The notes beneath the pieces are model-generated. The model was not told where the DNA came from, did no database searches, and saw only the letters and a list, made by a program, of their open reading frames with translations. A stretch of 64,000 nt of DNA, from assembly GCA_038093975.1 (NCBI GenBank), contig JBBPTG010000033.1, positions 124,001 through 188,000 on the forward strand, read 5' to 3'. A program made the translations under genes and the position numbers. The number at the start of each line of letters is the position of its first letter. The stretch's first letter is position 1. Source of the stretch: Chalciporus piperatus (Eukaryota; Basidiomycota; Agaricomycetes; Boletales; Boletaceae). Below, in pieces: positions 36,579 through 46,513 of this stretch.

Positions 36579-38128
36579 ATGGCCCCAGTCGCAACCAATG
36601 AGAACTTGAACGGCAATGGGCACGTTAACCGCGTCGCTCAACTGAAGAAACAAGTTCAGGAGGAGTCCAAGATCTTCAACCCATTCTACTCCCCGACCGC
36701 CGATTCGGCTGTGGATGACTCGACCTACAAGTACGCCGCATACAAGGCTAGTGATGATTGTACTAGTAGTGTTGGATATACCGACTAACGTCCTACTGCA
36801 GCCATACTTCCCCGCCATCGACTGGGAACCTCTCACTGAGATTGACGTCACTGACCGTGGTCACTTTGCTGACCCAGAGAAGAAAGCTCTGTTCAGTGCC
36901 GCCCAAAAGGTCAAGATCCTCACGCCAGTCATCGGAACTGAAATCACTGGAATTGATCTGAGGCAACTCATCCCTGCCCAGAAAGACGAACTGTGCGTTC
37001 CCTTTGCAATTTTGATGCACTCCACGCTGACCAACCTTGATAGAGCTCTTCTGGTTGCAGAGAGAGGAGTCGTCTGTATGTGTATCTTCTTTCAGTGATT
37101 TTTCGCAAATGCTGAGCCCACGGCAGTCTTCAGGGACCAAGAATTGAACATTCATGAGCAACTTGACATCGCCAGACATTTTGGCCCCCTCCATAAACAC
37201 GCAACGACTCCGATCCCCAAGGAACCTGGCCTCGAGGAGGCGGTTAGTCGAGAGCCAGTATTGCGCAGATAAAATCTAACCACCGCAATAGTCGTCTACA
37301 ACGATGCTGCCCGCCGTCCAGACGCATCTGCTTTCTCCAAGTTGGAGCTCTGGCACAGTGATGTCACCTACGAGATTCAACCCCCTAGCACGACTTCGTT
37401 GAAGGTTATCACTTGCCCAGAATACGGTGGTGATACCATCTGGAGTTCGGGGTAAGTCGACGATCGATGAGATGGAAATAGCAGACTGACGATTCTACGC
37501 AAAAATCCAGCTACGCGCTTTACTCGTCTCTTAGCCCAGGCATGCAAACCTACCTCGAGGGCTTGACCGCTCTTCACAGTGCTGGTGCCCAAGCTGAGGG
37601 TTCACGCGCTGCGGGACTTCACGTCCGCCGCGAGCCCATCGAGACCGTCCACCCCGTCGTCCGTGTTCACCCTGTGACCGGCTGGAAGAGCATCTATGTT
37701 AACCCAGGATTCACCCGTCGCATCATCGGCGTTCCAAAGGCGGAATCAGATACCATCTTGAACTTCCTGTTCCAGCAAATCAGCAGTAACGTCGACTTCC
37801 AAGTGCGCTTCTACTGGGAGCCCAACTCGATCGCGATCTGGGATAACAGAGTAAGTGTATCAATGAGTCGTTTTAATTATTGTGACGGATGGCTCACCAT
37901 GCATAGATCGTGACCCACACCGCTACGTTTGACTTCTGGCCCCAAATGCGCCATGCTCTGAGGGCAACTCCTCATGGGGAGAGACCCGAATCTGTCGAAG
38001 TCTACGAGCGCCGAACTGGGAAGGTCGCGAAGGACCGTCAGATCGAGCTCTGGAAGCAGCAAGGTATGGAGGCGCCTTCGAGTCGGATCAAAAAGGGGCC
38101 ATCGCGCGCACGTGGATACAACGATTAG
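36579..38128 (+). CDS. TauD-family alpha-ketoglutarate-dependent dioxygenase (sulfonate dioxygenase-like)
   Basis: Fe(II)/2-oxoglutarate oxygenase, expected to open sulfonates such as taurine. Blocks: VKILTPVIGTEITGIDLRQL, VFFRDQELNIHEQLDIARHF, the metal motif WHSDVTYE, GGDTIWSS, and a C-terminal IVTHTATFDF supplying the distal His, then GERP with the 2-oxoglutarate Arg. Seven exons: 36579-36746, 36802-36992, 37044-37075 (32 nt), 37127 to about 37246, 37292-37451, 37511-37850, 37907-38128; about 410 residues. Intron 1 appears to be GC-AG. At the exon 4 donor, four bases present in the decayed copy are missing, so the usual GTTAGT donor would break the frame and only a weak GTCGAG donor at 37247 restores it. 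Possibly compromised. Confidence 0.82.
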
Positions 38129-38188
38129 ATGCAACCACGTGCAAGCTGTAACAAATCTTTGCCATCACGAAGAACCGCGTCCCTTAGT

Positions 38189-38466
38189 TCATCTATGAGT
38201 GTCGGCCACTATCTTGGACTCCAGGAGAGCAGCGACGTCACGCAATGTCCGTGCGGGATCTTTGAACAGATTTGAAGAAGACCCGGCGTAGTCTGAGGTC
38301 GATCGCCCTGCAGCGCCATCTCGAGCGCTAGTGAGAGTCTATTAGCCAGGTGCAGATAATCTTTCCCGTCCCTTTCGATGGCCCGAAGAAGAGCGTCGCT
38401 TTGAGCAACATGCTGACTTTCTAACCAAGTGGCAAAGGCGGTAGATGTGGCTATAGGCCCCTGCAA
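38189..38466 (-). pseudogene. Truncated, frameshifted member of the small helical protein family (copy 1)
   Basis: Begins right after an acceptor (CAG before 38466), like exon 3 of the intact copies at 44673 and 45569. FATWLESQHVAQSDALLRAI and ERDG match the family domain. After about 60 residues the frame shifts: the continuation ARTLRDVAALLESKI, matching copy 3's ARTLHTFAQLIQSKI, lies in another frame and stops at 38189. The second half of the domain and the two upstream exons are missing. It is divergent from kinase 1, as the intact copy 2 is from kinase 2. Confidence 0.75.
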
Positions 38467-38565
38467 CGAACTAGTAGAAGAATGTGAGGTCTAGAAGGAG
38501 AAGAGAAGCACACCCAGCACCTTAAGCTCAAAAGCTGATACTTACTAGCTATTGTGCCACTTTGA

Positions 38566-40785
38566 AAGCAACCCAACTCCGCGAACACTACGCGGGTGAC
38601 CGGGGTATGGGTACCCTAAGTTGAGGGACCTCCGAGTCTCACTGCCTTGACTAGGACTCTTGAGCCAAGTCCGAGTCCTTAGTTGAAGTTATGTAGCCCC
38701 CTAACACAGATCCCACCACTCTTCTAAATCTTTAGTTTCTTGCAAATGTCAGCCACGATGATCCTGAAACACTCTCCGGATGAGATCGGCAGGGGATCAT
38801 ATGTTCGCGTCATCTTACCCCTTCCCATCTTGCTTTGCTGACCAGATATCCTAGGGATCGGTGTTTCGAGCACTGGATACCACGTCTGGAACCAGTCTGG
38901 CAGTCAAGAAATCGCGCGTCTCCCTACGTATTAAACGAACCCTTCTGCACTATGAAGCCAGGGTGCTGCAAGTCCTAAGTGGCCATCCTGCTATCCCCAC
39001 TCTCTTTGGGTATGGTCGGTTTCCGCATTTCGAATATCTCGCCATGGAACTCGGCGGCGAAAGCGTTGGGGGAATCATTGGGCGCAACAAAGGCTGCGGA
39101 GTACAGCTGAAAACGGTCATCTTACTTGCACTACAGACAGTGCGTTCTTTTTCCCTCGGAGTTTTTTCGAGTTGACACGCCGTATGCTAGATATCTGTGC
39201 TTCAACATATCCACTCTCGTGGATTGATCCACCGTGACGTCAAGCCAGACCACATGCTACTTTCTCTGCGTGATTCGTCCCGCGTCATCGTTGTTGATTA
39301 TGGCACAGCATGTCCACGCCCGCAAGAGATCTCCCCTAAACGATATGATCCCGAGCTCGAACACAGACAAGTCGTTGGTACACTCAAATGGGCGAGCCTT
39401 AACGCCCATAATGGTTTACGTCAGTCCCATCTCCGTATCCAGGTCCCTAATCTCTGAGGAGTCCTTCACAGATCTCTCGTGGCGCGACGATTTGATATCG
39501 CTCGCTTATGGTCTATTATTCCTCCTGCGAGGAAGTCTCCCTTGGGTGCAGAGACCCAAGGGAAGCACCCCCACGAGTGCGGCAGTCCGACTGCGGTTGG
39601 CAAAGGAGAAATGGTCAGGTTCACAGCTGGCGCAGGGCTATCCTGCAGAATTTGGACACTTCCTAGACCAGACGATGGCTCTTGAATTTGATGAAACACC
39701 CCCTTACGAGCAATATATGGAGCTCTTCGAAGATCTCTACCGACGGTCTGGGTTTAGCAACACCGACAAGTCTTTTGATTGGACGCCAGTCACAACTTCG
39801 CCTTCCGGGCTCGTGGGTGAGTTATTTGTCCACCTTCAATTGCTGACATCACGCCCTCTGCTCACATCGAATTCAGAAGCAGATCGCGAGTCGAAGGAAA
39901 AATCGCAATGTAATCATCAACTAGTTCCGGGGCAGATCGTCGTAGCGCAATTGATGCCAGAGGTATCGATCTTAGGAGTCATGCCCGACGACGACATTTG
40001 GAGCATGGTCGAGCGTAAGGCTTCCCCCCCGCGGCGGCCCGCAATCGTCTTGGATGCGTTTACCGCTGCTGATGGGCTTCAGCATGTCAAGCTCGCTGCC
40101 CTAGCTCGAGGAAACGAACCACCTTCGGGCGAATCCATTCCATTTCGGCCAGGCCAACTAGAGACCGTGCCATCATGGCCATTTGATGGTACCTACTGCT
40201 ACGTGTTTCCGCGGGCGATGTCATGTGTCGTCGGTATGGCCCAGGTGCGTGAACCCTCCATTTCGAGAGTGTTTATAAAATTGATCATTTGTCACGCCGT
40301 AGGGTGATTCGGAATTCCGTGTTTGCGAGGAGCATGTCTCTCTTCTGCAGCGCGAACTTGGCAAAGTGACCCCTAATAAAGAAATGCTAGATGAGTCCGA
40401 TCTCCAGGTGTTGCGGTACATGAAACGTCGCGATAATGAGCCAGTGCTGGTTTCCATCGAACCATTCACCCCTGCAATCGATGGACTCTCCTGGACAGGG
40501 ATGAGGGGCTGGTTTGACGAAGTAAAGTTTATCCACACCACCAGAGCCAAAGACAGAGGCTATCCGTGGGCATCCTCGGCCCCGGCTGCGGTTCGTAAGG
40601 GCTTTATTCCCGATAGTTACTTCCCGGAGGATGGGATAGAGTGGGATTACAGGCAGGCTGAGCGCTCTGGGGCTCTGACGCTGGGAACCCTGCCTTCTAG
40701 CTTGCCGTTAGGAGGAGAGGGTCCGATACCTCGTATTACGCAAATCATCCAGGAGGCACAAAATTAGCTTGCATATATGTTTCGG
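38566..40785 (+). repeat. Left arm of a 2.2-kb inverted duplication
   Basis: Reads almost the same as the reverse complement of 42158-44377. It starts at AAGCAACCCAACTCCGCG and ends just after the kinase stop at ATATATGTTTCGGT. It contains kinase 1 and its 180-bp upstream region. Both arms are about 2220 bp long. Confidence 0.85.
38746..40767 (+). CDS. CK1-like protein kinase with novel C-terminal domain (kinase 1)
   Basis: About 582 residues in six in-phase exons: 38746-38802, 38855-39139, 39191-39419, 39472-39816, 39877-40244, 40303-40767. The kinase domain (about 1-270) has the glycine loop IGRGSYGSVF (split by intron 1), Lys37 in LAVKKS, HRDVKPDHML (catalytic Asp130, Lys132), DYG (Asp150) and GTLKWASLNAHNG, the last typical of casein kinase 1. 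After SLAYGLLFLLRGSLPW the lobe continues in CK1 manner. His135 sits where kinases have the Mg-binding Asn. Residues 300-582 match no family I know (GQIVVAQLMPEVSILGV, PAIVLDAFTA, YCYVFPRAMSCVVGMAQ). Paralogue: 42176-44205. Confidence 0.82.
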
Positions 40786-41289
40786 TTGTATTTGGCATTT
40801 CTTGTACAACTCGAACGACCTTGACAAAGCCCGCGCAAGCGAGGTTGAGGTTGAATATGAATAACCACGCTAGCAACATTGGCACTATGTAGTAGACTCG
40901 GAACCCACAAAGTGCCCCTGGTGATGTTATGGTACCGTATAATCAGAGCTCAGAATGACTCGTTCATCTCGGAGCTGATATCCGGTTGTTCTTCGTCATA
41001 TATGTTGGGACGTAATCGCATTCAGCACCTAGCAACGTGCTTCAGGAAGTCTGAGGAAGATGATGGAGGGCGAAAGAGCCCGAGAGTGGATTGTGCCAAT
41101 ACTACCCAAAGATGATGCAAGTGTTCTCTCTCACTGCTTTCGTCACATGGTGAACTTGGCCCTGAAGCTTGAAGCTTGAATGTTCATCGAGGTTACAAGA
41201 CAATGACGAGTGCGCAACATGACATCGTCAAGACATAGTATCGCACTGAATTATGCGTAGACAGCAACGGTGCGCCCAGAACTGGCCCC

Positions 41290-42030
41290 CGGGCCAGTCG
41301 CAACCAATAAGCACTTGAACGGAAATGGGCACGTTGACCGCGTTGCTCAACTGAAGAAACAAGTTCAAGAAGAGTCCAAGATCTTCGACCCCGACCGCCG
41401 ACTCGGCTTAGTCTCCCGTAGGCAGCCCCTTAGTACGTAGGAAGACAGTCGTTCCTACTCTTCTAAGACTATCTAAGGGACTCGGCTGTGGATGACTCGA
41501 CCTACTGTAACACGTCACTGCGCCGACCAACATTGATAGAGCTCTGCTGGTTGCAGTGAGAGGAGCCGTCTGTATGTGTATCTGCTTTCAGTGATTTGTT
41601 CGCCAATGAAACTTGATATCACCAGACATTTCGAGCTCATACACACGCAACGACTCCGATCCCCAATTCAAGGAACCTGGCCTTAAGGAGGTTCACGGTT
41701 AGTCAAGAGCCAGCGTTGCACAGATAAAATCTAGGCACCTCAATAGCCGTATGCTGCCCGCCGTCTGGCAGAGAGCCTATCTCGATCGCGAACTGGGATA
41801 ACAGAGAGGTGTATCAATGAGTGGTTTTTCATTATTGTGATGGATAACTCACACCGCTACATTTGACTTCTGGCCCCAAATGCGCCATGCTCTGAGGGCA
41901 ACTCCTCATGGGGAGAGACCCGAATCTGTCGAAGACTGCGAGCGCCGAACTGGGAAGGTCGCGAAGGACCATCAGATCGAGCTCTGGAAGCAGCAAGGTA
42001 TCAAGGTGGATCGCGCGCACGTGGATGCAA
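41290..42030 (+). pseudogene. Decayed partial copy of the TauD-family gene
   Basis: Aligns piecewise with 36588-38110: the N-terminal NGNGHV-type segment, VAERG around exon 3, the ATTPIP region, and the C-terminal RHALRATPHGERPESVE through ELWKQQG. The ATG is lost, the metal-binding exon 5 and most of exon 6 are gone, and a 70-bp element is inserted. It still carries a GGTTCAC motif at the exon 4 donor that the intact-looking gene lacks, so it preserves the older junction. Confidence 0.85.
41409..41478. mobile_element. Short non-autonomous element with 9-bp target duplication (copy A)
   Basis: A 70-bp insertion starting TAGTCTCCCGTAGGC and ending CTATCTAAGG. It is flanked by GACTCGGCT on both sides (41400-41408 and 41479-41487). 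Comparison with the parent gene at about 36705, where the site is uninterrupted, confirms insertion. Internal inverted repeats: CCCTTAG with CTAAGGG, and GTAGGAA with TTCCTAC. A second copy is at 46514-46570. Confidence 0.8.
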
Positions 42031-42157
42031 CGATTAGATGGATACAAACTACCACAATATCACCATGTACTTGGATTACTTGTACGACTCGAACGACCTT
42101 GACAGACGAATAACTGCGCTAGCAACATTGGTTCTCCGTGGTAGACTCGGAACCCCA

Positions 42158-44377
42158 CCGAAACATATATGCAAGCTAATTGAGTTCAGCCTGGATGATT
42201 TGTGTAATGCGAGGTATCGGATCCTCTCCTCCTATGGGCAAGCTAGAGGGCAAGGTTCTCAGCGTCAGAGTCTTGGAGCGCTGCATCTGCCTGTAATCCC
42301 ATTCTACCCCATCCCACGGGAAGTAACTATCGGAAAGATAGCCTTTATCAGCCGAGTCAGCCGAGTCAGCCGAGTCAGCCGAGGCGGGGTATGCCCACAG
42401 ATAACCTTTGTCCTTGGCTCTGGCGGTGTGGATAAACTTTACTTCGTCAAACCAGCCCCTCATCCCTGTCCAGGAGAGTCCGTCGATTGCAGGGGTGAAT
42501 GGTTCGATGGAAACAATCACTGGCTCATCATCGCAATCTCTCAGGTACTGCAAGACCTCGAGATCGGACTCATCTAGCATTTCTTTATTAGGGGTCACTT
42601 TGCCAAGTTCGCGCTGCAGAAGAGAGACATGCTCCTCGCAAACGCGGAATTCCGAATCACCCTACAGTGTGACAAATGATCAATTTTATAAGCACTCTCG
42701 AAATGGAGGGTTCACGCACCTGGGCCATACCGACGACACATGACATCGCCTGCGGAAACACATAGCAGTAGGTACCATCAAATGGCCATGATGGCACGGT
42801 CTCTAGTTGGCCTGGCCGGAATGGAATGGATTCGCCCGAAGGTGGTTCGTTTCCTCGAGCGAGGGCAGCGAGCTTGACATGCTGAAGCCCATCAGCAGTA
42901 AACGCATCCAAGACGATTGCGGGACGCCGCGGGGGGGAGGCCTTACGCTCGACCATGCTCCAAATGTCGTCGTCGGGCATGACTCCTAAGATCGATACCT
43001 CTGGCATCAATTGCGCTACGACGATCTGCCCCGGAACTAGTTGATGATTACACTGCGATTTTTCCTTCTCTGCTTCTGAATTCGATGTGAGCAGGGGGCG
43101 CGTGATGTCAGAGCGGTGGACAGATAACTCACCCACGAGCCCTGAAGGCGAAGTTGTGACTGGCGTCCAATCAAAAGAGTTGTCGGTGTTGCTAAACCCA
43201 GACCGTCGGTAGAGATCTTCAAAGAGCTCCATGCATTGCTCATAAGGGGGTGTTTCATCGAATTCAAGAGCCTTCGTCTGGTCTAGGAGCTGTCCAAATT
43301 CTGCAGGATAGCCCTGCGCCAGCTGTGAACCTGACCACTTCTCCTTTGCCAACCGCAGTCGGACTGCCGCACTCATGGGGGTGCTTCCCTTGGGTTTAGA
43401 GACCCAAGGGAGACTTCCTCGCACGAGGAATAATAGACCATAAGCCAGTGATATCAAATCGTCGCGCCACGAGAGATCTGTGAAGGACTCCTCAGAGATT
43501 AGGGACCTGGATACGGAGATGGGACTGACGTAAACCATTATGGGCGTTAAGGCTCGCCCATTTGAGTGTACCAACGACTTCTCTGCGTTGGAGCTCGGGA
43601 TCATATCGTTTAGTGGAGGTCACTTGCGGGCGTGGACATGCTATGCCATAATCAACAAAGATAATGCGGGACGAATCACGCAGAGAAAGTAGCATGTGGT
43701 CTGGCTTGACGTCACGGTGGATCAATCCACGAGAGTGGATATGTTGAAGCGCAGATATCTAGCATACGCCATGTCAGCTCGAAAAAACTACGAGAGGGAA
43801 TAAGAACGCACTGTCTGTAGTGCAAGTAAGATGACGGTCTTCAGCTGTACTCCACAGCCTTTGTTGCCCCCAATGATGCCCCCAACGCTTTCGCCGCCGA
43901 GCTCCATGGCGAGATATTCGAAATGCGGAAACCGACCATACCCAAAGAGAGTGGGAATAGCAGGATGGCCACTTAGGACTTGCAGCACCCTGGCTTCATA
44001 GTGCAGAAGGGTTCGTTTAATACGTAGGGAGACGCGCGATTTCTTGACTGCCAGACTGGTTCCAGACGTGGTATCCAGTGCTCGAAACACCGATCCCTAG
44101 GATATCTGGTCAGCAAAGCAAGATGGGAAGGGGTAAGATGACGCGAACATATGATCCCCTGCCGATCTCATCCGGAGAGTGTTTCAGGATCGTCGTGGCT
44201 GACATTTGCAAGAAACTAAAGATTTATGAAGAGTGGGTGGGATCTGTGTTAGGGGGCTACATAACTTCAACTAAGGACTCGGACTTGGCTCAAGAGTCCT
44301 AGTCAAGGCATCGGAGGTTCCTCAAAGGGTACCCATACCCCGGTCACCCGCGTAGTGTTCGCGGAGTTGGGTTGCTT
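42158..44377 (-). repeat. Right arm of the 2.2-kb inverted duplication
   Basis: Reverse complement of 38566-40785 with scattered differences, fewest over the first kinase exons and most over the last. Outer boundary at GGGTTGCTT near 44377; inner boundary at CCGAAACATATAT near 42158. Confidence 0.85.
42176..44205 (-). CDS. CK1-like protein kinase with novel C-terminal domain (kinase 2)
   Basis: Inverted paralogue of kinase 1 with the same six-exon layout and an open frame throughout. It keeps the glycine loop, LAVKKS, HRDVKPDHML with the same His for Asn, DYG and GTLKWASLNAHNG. The exon 2 product differs from kinase 1 at about one residue in 95, exon 3 at about ten in 76. The last exon differs more (EVLQYLRDCDDEPV against QVLRYMKRRDNEPV). 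It carries an in-frame 9-bp tandem repeat encoding SADSADSADSAD, absent from kinase 1. The start is ATG at 44205, equivalent to 38746. Divergent from the small protein gene at 44673, 467 bp away. Both kinases look functional. Confidence 0.82.
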
Positions 44378-44672
44378 CTTCTCCCTCTGTCAGCGAGGTT
44401 CAAGTTCGCCGAACGATTCACGTCATTACCGTCCAGTAGCCTGGGGGGGCCTACCAGCACTGTGGAGCGCATAGTGGCGAGTAAAGGTCAGCCGCCCCCG
44501 CGTAAGCTCGCGAAGGCCTCGAAAACACAACGTAATTGTCCCTCTTTGCAGATGTGGTTTAGTCCCACGACCGGCTTACGTCTTCCTCTGACAAAGTTGC
44601 TGGCAGTGCTAAGCCACCTCCCGAAAATCCCTCATCTGACCCGCACCACGGCCTGAAATCTGCTCGACAGGA
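44206..44672. promoter_or_regulatory. Divergent intergenic region: kinase 2 / small protein 2
   Basis: 467 bp separating divergent start codons. The kinase-side 170 bp belong to the inverted repeat arm and are also present before kinase 1; the rest is unique. Some coding-like sequence with a splice donor near 44540 could be a further 5' exon of the small protein gene. Confidence 0.4.
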
Positions 44673-45278
44673 ATGTGCGGAATGTGTCACCGTGGGCCCG
44701 GGGGTCCCCTTGTCAAAGCCAGTGAGTGCAATATCTCCCCACATGCTTATTGATGTTTAAAGCCACTGGTATCCTCACAATACTAGAAGTCATCCCGGCA
44801 AAGAGATTAAGAGCAAGCTCAGTGGCATCTGGTACCTCGTCTGAACCTGAGCTCGAGGTATGAAAAATTGTTTTGATCAACTGTTACAGAAACATACTGA
44901 TTCGTTTAGTATTTGCAGGAGTCCATAGCTGAATGGACTGACTTTGCTACCTGGTTGGAGAGCCAACAGGTGGCAAGTCGTGATGCTGTCCTTCATGCCA
45001 TCCAAAGGGATGGCGCCAAACTTTTGAAACTGGCCAGGATATACATAGCGTTTGAGGACGCACTGCATGGGAAAGAACCTCAACTCACAAACGATGGTGC
45101 GGACCTGCTTGGTGAACTTGCGAAGTTTGCTGAACTCTTAAACTCCAAATTATCGGAGGGTAAGGTCAGTGATGAGCTGGAGGAAGCTATCCTTCGTGAT
45201 GGTGGGGACCTGCTACGGCTTGCTCGACGTTGCAAGAACTTTGATCATGCTATTCGAGGCCCGGGCTTGAACATTTGA
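44673..45278 (+). CDS. Small helical protein of an unrecognised family (copy 2)
   Basis: Three exons, 44673-44721, 44787-44857, 44919-45278, give about 159 residues. Exons 1-2 encode a basic then Ser/Glu-rich leader (AKRLRASSVASGTSSEPE). Exon 3 encodes a compact, probably all-helical domain with two related units: AVLHAIQRDGAKLLKLA and EAILRDGGDLLRLARRC, each followed by a helix. The domain opens with FATWLESQQVASRD. Intron positions match copy 3 exactly, which supports the model. No signal peptide or membrane span. Divergent from kinase 2; the frameshifted copy 1 has the same position relative to kinase 1. Function unknown; a kinase partner or substrate is an inference from the gene order. 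Confidence 0.65.
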
Positions 45279-45390
45279 GCGTCTCTGACCCTCTAGTTGT
45301 GGACATAGCCACCTTCGCGTAATGTTACCTCATAGTACCCCATTGCGTTTTGGTCTCAATGCGGTAGTAGACTAGAAGTACTTAGTACTT

Positions 45391-45500
45391 AGGGCCTGTT
45401 TGAGATGGCCAAAAGGCTGCTAAGCGAGTGCTGCCCGCACTCGGTTAGCACTCGGTTAGCAATACTTAGCTGTAAGACTACCGCATCTCAAACAGGCCCT
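45391..45500. mobile_element. Short terminal-inverted-repeat element (MITE-like)
   Basis: About 110 bp bounded by AGGGCCTGTTTGAGATG and its exact reverse complement, a perfect 17-bp inverted repeat. Such GGCCTGTTT-type ends are common in hAT-like MITEs. Inside is a short tandem (CACTCGGTTAG twice). A target duplication is not clear. It lies between the two tandem small protein genes. Confidence 0.7.
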
Positions 45501-45568
45501 TACTAGTTCGAGTTGTCCGAGTCACCCTCAGTCTTTCTATCAAGAACTTCAATTTCTAACGGCTTAGT

Positions 45569-46241
45569 ATGGCTCCTCCCAGAAAAAGATTTGCTGTCAA
45601 TGTGTGTCGGAAGTCCGCCCACCTACCAGCAAGCTGGAACAGGGCCAAATGTGAGTGCATTATCACTAAAATGCTTGACAACATTGTGAGATGGGTCGTA
45701 AATTTTAGCCTCTACTAGTTCAAGGAGCCCAAGTCCTACTGACTCTGGGTCCGAGTCCGACTCGGAAGCCGAGGTACAGTATCAAGAATCTGCTTCATTC
45801 CATCTGCGACTCATAGTTCGTCCTGGTCCCTCATGATTCCAGGGGCTTATAGGTCGGTTGATCCAGTTTGCCACTTGGCTGGAGAACCAAAGCGTCGCAA
45901 ATCGTGATGCCGTTCTTCGCGCGGTGGAGAGAGACGGCCACAAGCTATTAAAGCTAGCCAGTCTCTCCATTGCGTTGGAGAATGCGCTGCGTGGCGATGA
46001 ATCTCCTAGTACGAGCAACGCTGTGGATCCACTCACCGGACACGCACGGACATTGCACACATTTGCGCAACTCATACAGTCAAAAATATCCGAGGACAAC
46101 CTCAGCGAAGAACTGGAGGAAGCTATCCTTCGTGACGGCAGGGATTTAGTACGGCTTGCCCGGCGTTGCAAGGCCTTTGATCGCGCTATTCAAGGCTCCG
46201 GGTCGAATGACTCTAATTCTCTCGTTGCTATTGCCCTCTAA
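45569..46241 (+). CDS.  Confidence 0.
45569..46241 (+). CDS. Small helical protein of an unrecognised family (copy 3)
   Basis: Three exons, 45569-45650, 45709-45773, 45843-46241, give about 181 residues, with the same intron phases as copy 2 (1, then 0). The leader is basic (APPRKRFAVNVCRKS), then Ser/Asp/Glu-rich (SPTDSGSESDSEAE). The domain starts FATWLENQSVANRDAVLRAV and has the same two internal units, ERDGHKLLKLA and LRDGRDLVRLARRCKAF. Between them is a variable linker, then LHTFAQLIQSKISEDNL. Compared with copy 2 the linker is longer and the C-terminus extends by about ten residues. The basic leader could be a nuclear signal. Tandem with copy 2, same strand. Function unknown. Confidence 0.68.
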
Positions 46242-46513
46242 TCCTCCGGCACTTCATTCCATCGCTGACGGTTGCAGTCTGACCCTGCGCGAGGCGTTGT
46301 GGACTTGAATGGCGCGCTGTTCGAGGCTTAGAACAACGGACCTTAGTTGATGATGACCAGTCTCAGTTAGTCTCTCACTTTTGTTGTTGCTTCGTAACCT
46401 TCAGGTTGTGTGTAATGTTACAGTTCAAAAGGCAACCGGGCGAAAAACCTCCGTATAATAGTTCAGGGTCTTTGGAACCTGCTAACTGAACATTGCGTGC
46501 TTTGCTAAACTTC

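Larger units (their letters stand above)
40786..42157. other. Spacer of the inverted duplication
   Basis: About 1.37 kb. Near each end lies a related sequence (about 40801-40907 and 42079-42157) in direct, not inverted, orientation, sharing CTCGAACGACCTTGACA, GCTAGCAACATTGG and TAGACTCGGAACCC. Between them is the decayed dioxygenase copy with its upstream region from about 40944. Confidence 0.65.

Noticed and set aside
45391..45500. Direct repeats resembling a CRISPR-like array
   Set aside because: Only two short copies inside a TIR element in a eukaryotic genome; no array.
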